Of a DNA stretch of 64,000 bases, positions 59,131 to 64,000 are shown in pieces. The notes under the pieces were generated by a model, which saw nothing but the letters and a program-made list of their open reading frames with translations, was not told the origin of the DNA and did not search any database. Source of the stretch: Callaeas wilsoni (Eukaryota > Chordata > Aves > Passeriformes > Callaeidae); assembly GCA_013398955.1 (NCBI GenBank), contig VWPU01001224.1:1-64000 (forward strand). The letters run 5' to 3'. Both the position numbers and the translations under genes were made by a program. Every line of letters starts with the position of its first letter. Positions within the stretch are counted from its first letter, which is position 1.

Positions 59131-59954
59131 ACACGCAACACAAACCTTACGTGAGAGTTTTGGGTTTACATGGAGAACTTTCTTGCCATAATAACCCTCC
59201 CCCCATTCAGCAGGTAGAGATGGTCGCAGGGTGCGGGGACCATCAGCGTGTCTCACACGTGTCACACCTTCAGCATCGTTCAGCTCTGCGATCAGAGCAA
59301 GACTGACCATGGAAAGACCAAATACGAACAAGAGCACAGGACAGAGCAGCTCCCAAAGGCTCAGAGCAGAAACACCATTTCTAACTCTGAATGGCTGTGA
59401 GAGATACTCAAAACACAAACTTCTGTCCAGCCTGTTCCTGCAGTAAACCATGAAGCACCTCTGCTTCCCCAGACCAGGGCATTACAGAAAAACCTGAACA
59501 TCTCATAGCATAGCAAGAATAAGCCCACAGTGAATTTGTTATTATCTATTAGCAAAGCAGCAGCTTCCCACCAAGGCTGGAATTTCCATCTTGGTTTGGC
59601 AGGCACAGGGCTGTGAAATGATTACTGTGTTTACTTTTCCTTTGCTAACTATAAAATCCCATTCCACTGCCCTGCCAAGAATGACTGAAGCTAATAAAAT
59701 TCAGGCATTTGGAAGAAAGCAATAATAAACCTCCCTTTTGGGGCCTTTATGATGAAATTTCCCCACTCCAATCAGCGATTATGCTGCATTCATGAACACT
59801 AGTGATGTCTCCAAGTGCACCCAGATTGACTCAAATCAATATTTAGCTTTGCTCGAGACTGGGAGTCTTTCTCCTTGTGGCAGCTGAAGGCAGAATCACT
59901 GAACAAGGCTACAAGAAGCCTTTGAAAAAACAGCTTACAAGAATAGGAGGCAGC

Positions 59955-60120
59955 ATATATAAATATATATATGTATTTGTGTATATATATATTAAAAGGT
60001 AGGCTTTTCAATTACTTAAAAATGTATTAAAAGTATACACACATGAATTCATGAATTTACAAATCTCCAAATATATTGAAAGCCTTCCATATAACGCACT
60101 GTATATATTTATATACACGT
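59955..60120. repeat. AT-rich simple-sequence stretch
   Basis: Interrupted TA dinucleotide runs occur at about 59955-59993, followed by AT-rich sequence with further TATATATTTATATACAC. This is low-complexity DNA in the upstream intron. Confidence 0.7.
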
Positions 60121-63100
60121 ACCTGCCTATTCTTTAGGAGTTTTTAGTGTTTGAAAGCCTGCAATGTTCCTGTGTTTACATCTGCCACTCTGTCTGCTGC
60201 TGAGGCAGAAACACATTAGCTGCTGGGGGCAATCTGTTCTACATCATACCTGAGATGGCTGGCATGAGATAAAATATCACAGACCTGAACATCAGCTTGA
60301 AATAAAAGCCTGTGCTTGGTTTGGTCACGTAACCACGTGGGACAGCTTGATCTGCACAGGGCAATGGTTCTTTTTCAAGCAGTCATGGAACAACAGCATC
60401 CAAGGTGGAGATCAGAAGGCAGAAATGATCACTGCTGCTCCTCAGGGAACGGCACAAGAGGAGAGAAATCAGACTCTGTTGGGGCAGTGAGCAGAGCAGG
60501 CTGCTCAGAGTCAAGCCTAGGAAGGGTTACCGTGCAGGCAGAGGAGGGGACACAGTGCCACGGCAGCAGAGAAATCCGCTGTGGACATGGGCTGGAGCAG
60601 GATGCCACGGGCTCTGCAGCCCTGGGAGAACCCCTCAGGATGAAGCAGAGGACTGGGAAACAGCACAGCCACTGCCCCTCTCGTCCTCTCCTGCTTGGCA
60701 CTGCCAGAGGACAGTGTGCCGCTTCCTCCTCTCAGGAAAGGGTACCATGTGCAGGACTAAGGCGGCATGAAGGCAAGCAGAACCTGGGCAAAACCCTGGC
60801 ACCTGCGGAAAACGCTCTGTCAGAGCACTGAGACAACCAAAGAGTAATAAGGCAGAGGTCAGGACTGCAAGGAAGTGTTTCAGGTCATTTCATCCCACAC
60901 TGCTTCTCCCCCACTAATTTCTACTTTTGATCCACCAAACCTGGGGTAGGACAGAGCACATTGCTCCCGCCCTGAGCCAGCTCTGCCGCTGAGTAAAAGC
61001 CCATTTTCAAGGGCAGAGGGAACAGGCTCCACTGTGCTCTCGCTCCTTCTCCTCCTGGAAAAAGGTGCCAAGAATTAGAATTACATTTTTCGAGAGCAGC
61101 AGAACAAGCCAAGGGCCTGTCAGCTTGTCCTAAAACAACCCCTCTCCGCTCGCCGAGCGCGCAGCCAGCATTCCTGACACACACCAGCGTCCATCGCCCC
61201 CCGGCCCCCCCATGCAGCACGAGGCTGCCGAGCCAAAAAACCCTCTGAATGTGCTCTGCCTAAAACACAGCCAAAGAGTTTTTCTGTTTAAAAAGCAAGT
61301 TTAGATCCAAAAAGAAAGGAGGTTTTCAGTGAGTGATTTTAACTAGGCCCTTTGGCACTCGACAGTTCCTCTCTTGTTATTGATGCTGAGGGTGTTGTTA
61401 AGAGATGAGGCTCCATGAAGCACGAACGTGAAGTCACAGAGCTTTAGCAAGGGCTGTTGCCATGTTCAATATGTTATTACAGCTCCATCACCACAGGCAC
61501 AAAGAGCAGCAACTCATCTCTGCCAAATCCATCTCTGAAATCACTCCCCCACTCCATCCCCTCCAGCAGCAGCAGGCAAACGCCGTTGATTGCTGTTGCA
61601 TCTCCTCCACAGCTTCCACCCCACGCTGGGAAGGAAGGTATTAGCATGAAATAGCCTCCTCCTCAAAACACAGCACCCAGAATCTCAAACTGATGGGTGT
61701 CACAACTCACTGGCTTTCGTTGTGTGAGTCAGGACCATTGATGGGCTGCACTTCCCAAACACAGAAAAGTACAGCACCAAAAATGTGCTCGGTGCTGTAC
61801 GTCCATGGAGAAGTCACCCAAGTTGCTCCCAGGAAGACCCTTGGGTAGGAGGGGCATGCAGGGATGTTGAATAAAGAGGGAGGACCAGTTTGTCTGTGAG
61901 ATGTACGTGCTAACAAATTGGTGACAACCTCCTGCTGCTTGGTCACCTGCACTGACTGAACAGATCCCACGTAACCCGTCCTCAAGTGTGCCTGGATCCG
62001 GTGGGAGCTGGAACAATGCTCCATGCTCAGCAGCACCCACACCCCCACCCAGAACACGAGGGAAAAGAAGCAAAACAAATCAGGCTGAGGCTGCAAGGGG
62101 GGGAAAAAAATAGCCAGGATGTCCCTCTTGCTACCAGGACCAAATTCTTCCCTTGATATTTATTCCAGGAGAAGGGTTCTTTTTTGACACAAATGAACAC
62201 AACCAGTTGAGCACAGGCAAAAGTGGAGGCTGGCACAGCCCTCCTCACCCCACACCACCCTCATGCTCTGGAGACCAGCACCACTTCCTCCCATACCAAC
62301 CCTATGTCCTAAATTCCACTTGAGGACCGCCAAAGTAGCAAACTAGCTTTCGTCTCTCCTGCATTTCCAGGACAAAACAGGCCACGTTAGAATTCCTGCT
62401 ATCAGATAAAACAGATACACACAACACGTACGCTTCATAGATGGAGAAGAAAAGTCTCCGTGAATCCACACAGCACACCCAGCTCAGCACACTGCCTACT
62501 GCAAGCACAGAGCCAGCAATATTTCTTCCAATTACAGGGGTGAGGCACACAAAGTCAAGGGGCTTTCTTTCCCTCCAGCAGATCAGGTGAGATGTCGCAC
62601 TGTGTGAGCCTTGTAATATTGACTGAGTGGAACAGAAAAGTCCAATTATGTAAATGATGAAGCAGGTTCCTGAGAAGCAGTCAGCCTTATCACACCATCC
62701 TCCGCTACCGCTGTGGCTTGAAAGGCAATTTAAAAGGTTGTTTTGGATGTTGATCACCACAAATGAGCTGAAGAAGTTTGAAACAACCTGTGCTTGAGGC
62801 ACCGTCAGTTCTCCTGTTGGTTTTCCAACTGCACTGAGGTTGGCCCTGCTGTCCAGGCTGGAGCAGACAGGGCAGGGGAGAGCCGGGCTGCAGGCAGCTT
62901 AGGGGTGGGTCAGGGGTTTTTACATCTTGCCTCTGGAACGTTTCTGCAGACCATGAGGGCTTTTCCTGCCATGGTCTGAGTCTCTCAGACCATAGTTCAG
63001 TTCTTTGGCCACAGGAACTTCAGCTGAGAAATGGAATAAAACCAGTTGTCTTGCAATCATGGTGCTCCTTTCCTTCACCCCTCAGCCCAGGTCCAGATGG

Positions 63101-64000
63101 AGGAGCCAAACATCTCACAAGGACTACGCAACGCCCAAAAGCATCTGTTTTTCAAATGAAACCAGCATGAGTCCGTGCATGGGACAGAGATTCCAGATTC
63201 AACACTCCTCAGGCTGTTCCCTTGGCTTCCTGTCCCACACTGGTGCATGGCATGGGCCGCTGACAACCCCCTGCAGCCATCCTGGCACAGTGGGCAACGG
63301 AATGGACTGCCAGGCACGGCAGGAGAGCCACTCTGCTTGCACACCACAGGCACACGCTCCCCAAGGTGTGTGTTCACGTGCAGCTGAGCAGGGGTTGACA
63401 CACTGACACTCATCCCATCTTCTCATGATTTGGAAATTATCTTCGGAGCAGGGAGGAAAGCTGGGGGGGAGGAAATCCAGCCAGAAGCGTTTGTGCTGTG
63501 GCAACGTGAACAACGCAAATATTTCAGCTTTTAAATATGTTTGGAATGACAGAGAATGCCAACATGTCCCTCATCTTCCCAGAAATAGCTTTGAATCATT
63601 GCTCCCCTAACGTAAATTCCCCACCCCACCGAATCATTTTTTTGCAACCAGATTTTTATCAGGCACAAGTCGACAGAGCGAGCAAGCACATGGCAGATGG
63701 GTGGGTGTCACACACATCACAGGAGGATCCTCCTGACTCGACAACCCCGGCTCCACTCGAGCTGCTGGACTCGACAACCCCACGTCACTCGCTCCCGATG
63801 GGCGCCCACCTCCACTGGCTCAGCTTCTCAGGGAGAGCCCAGCTGTAAGGAGGGTTAACAAGAACTGCTGTTCTCTGCAGGGGAAGGAGGACAAAAGCAG
63901 GAAAGACGTAGGTGTGTTTGTACCCACTAAAATTGTTTCATTTCACTGCTCAGATCTGAGGTTAGAGCTACTTCCACAGAAGTCCACTCCTCCAAGAAGT

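Larger units (their letters stand above)
49390..64000 (-). other. NCOR2: NCOR2 upstream intron (or intron plus flank), no coding exon recognised
   Basis: These 14.6 kb lie 5' of the first recognised NCOR2 exon on the minus strand. I looked for the expected upstream peptide segments (initiator exon and the segment before DRGLPGK) and did not find them. The region is therefore probably one long intron. It contains the 108-bp minisatellite at 56941-57423, poly-T runs at 55108-55122 and 56279-56294, and a CpG-rich stretch at 58680-59130. It also has an AT dinucleotide-rich tract at 59955-60120 and a small palindrome with a direct repeat at 63721-63781. Confidence 0.8.

Noticed and set aside
58389..59306. 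Plus-strand open frame of 305 codons as a possible gene
   Set aside because: It lies in CpG-rich DNA with an equally long opposing frame. It has no recognisable domain and a histidine/proline/arginine-rich composition typical of chance frames, and it is inside or upstream of the NCOR2 intron.
1..64000. Transfer RNA, ribosomal RNA or endogenous retrovirus sequences
   Set aside because: No cloverleaf with box A/B pattern, no rRNA-like stretch and no long terminal repeats or retroviral reading frames were seen on either strand by eye.
49390..64000. An NCOR2 initiator exon or a neighbouring gene
   Set aside because: No matching peptide segment with flanking splice sites was found. Open frames there lack domains, so no exon is called.

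Overview
This window is vertebrate nuclear DNA, most likely from a bird. It carries the 5'-proximal coding part of one gene, NCOR2 (SMRT, silencing mediator of retinoid and thyroid hormone receptors), transcribed from the minus strand. Ten coding exons at 49389 down to 3998 are bounded by GT..AG sites and join in one reading frame. Together they give 1071 nt, or 357 codons. Residue numbers below (1-357) count along this joined stretch, not along the full protein. Paralogue-specific wording in the SANT region, such as the LYDADQQRIKF and MNMWSEQEKETF stretches and the RRRGKSQ ending, points to NCOR2 rather than NCOR1. The bird assignment is inference. It rests on near-absence of recognisable interspersed repeats, compact introns, no mammalian SINEs, and one short degraded fragment resembling a CR1 LINE at about 5380-5430.

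Layout from right to left, in the direction of transcription: 64000-49390 is intron or 5' flank in which I recognise no coding exon. The GPS2/TBL1-binding coiled-coil exon is at 49389-49210. Exons at 43854-43741, 32650-32594, 27672-27620, 18892-18826, 13736-13564 and 12325-12232 encode the conserved linker and basic helical region. Three exons at 9877-9699, 6317-6263 and 4096-3998 encode the deacetylase-activating domain (DAD, SANT1), which binds and activates HDAC3 with an inositol phosphate cofactor. Bases 3997-1 are the start of the next intron. The protein encoded here would therefore recruit GPS2/TBL1 at one end and HDAC3 at the other. The N-terminus, SANT2, later repression domains and nuclear-receptor boxes lie outside the window.

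Approximately 98 percent of the window is intronic or flanking DNA with no gene I can support. It contains a 108-bp higher-order minisatellite at 56941-57423, several CpG-rich patches (27735-28060, 38700-38960, 40670-40910, 58680-59130), small tandem duplications, short hairpins and simple repeats. The two points most worth checking are the alternative splice-site choices around the 13564/12325 junction, and the CpG-rich patch just upstream of exon 27620-27672, from which an in-frame ATG reads through into that exon. I found no mobile gene cassette, CRISPR array, RNA gene or new gene system.
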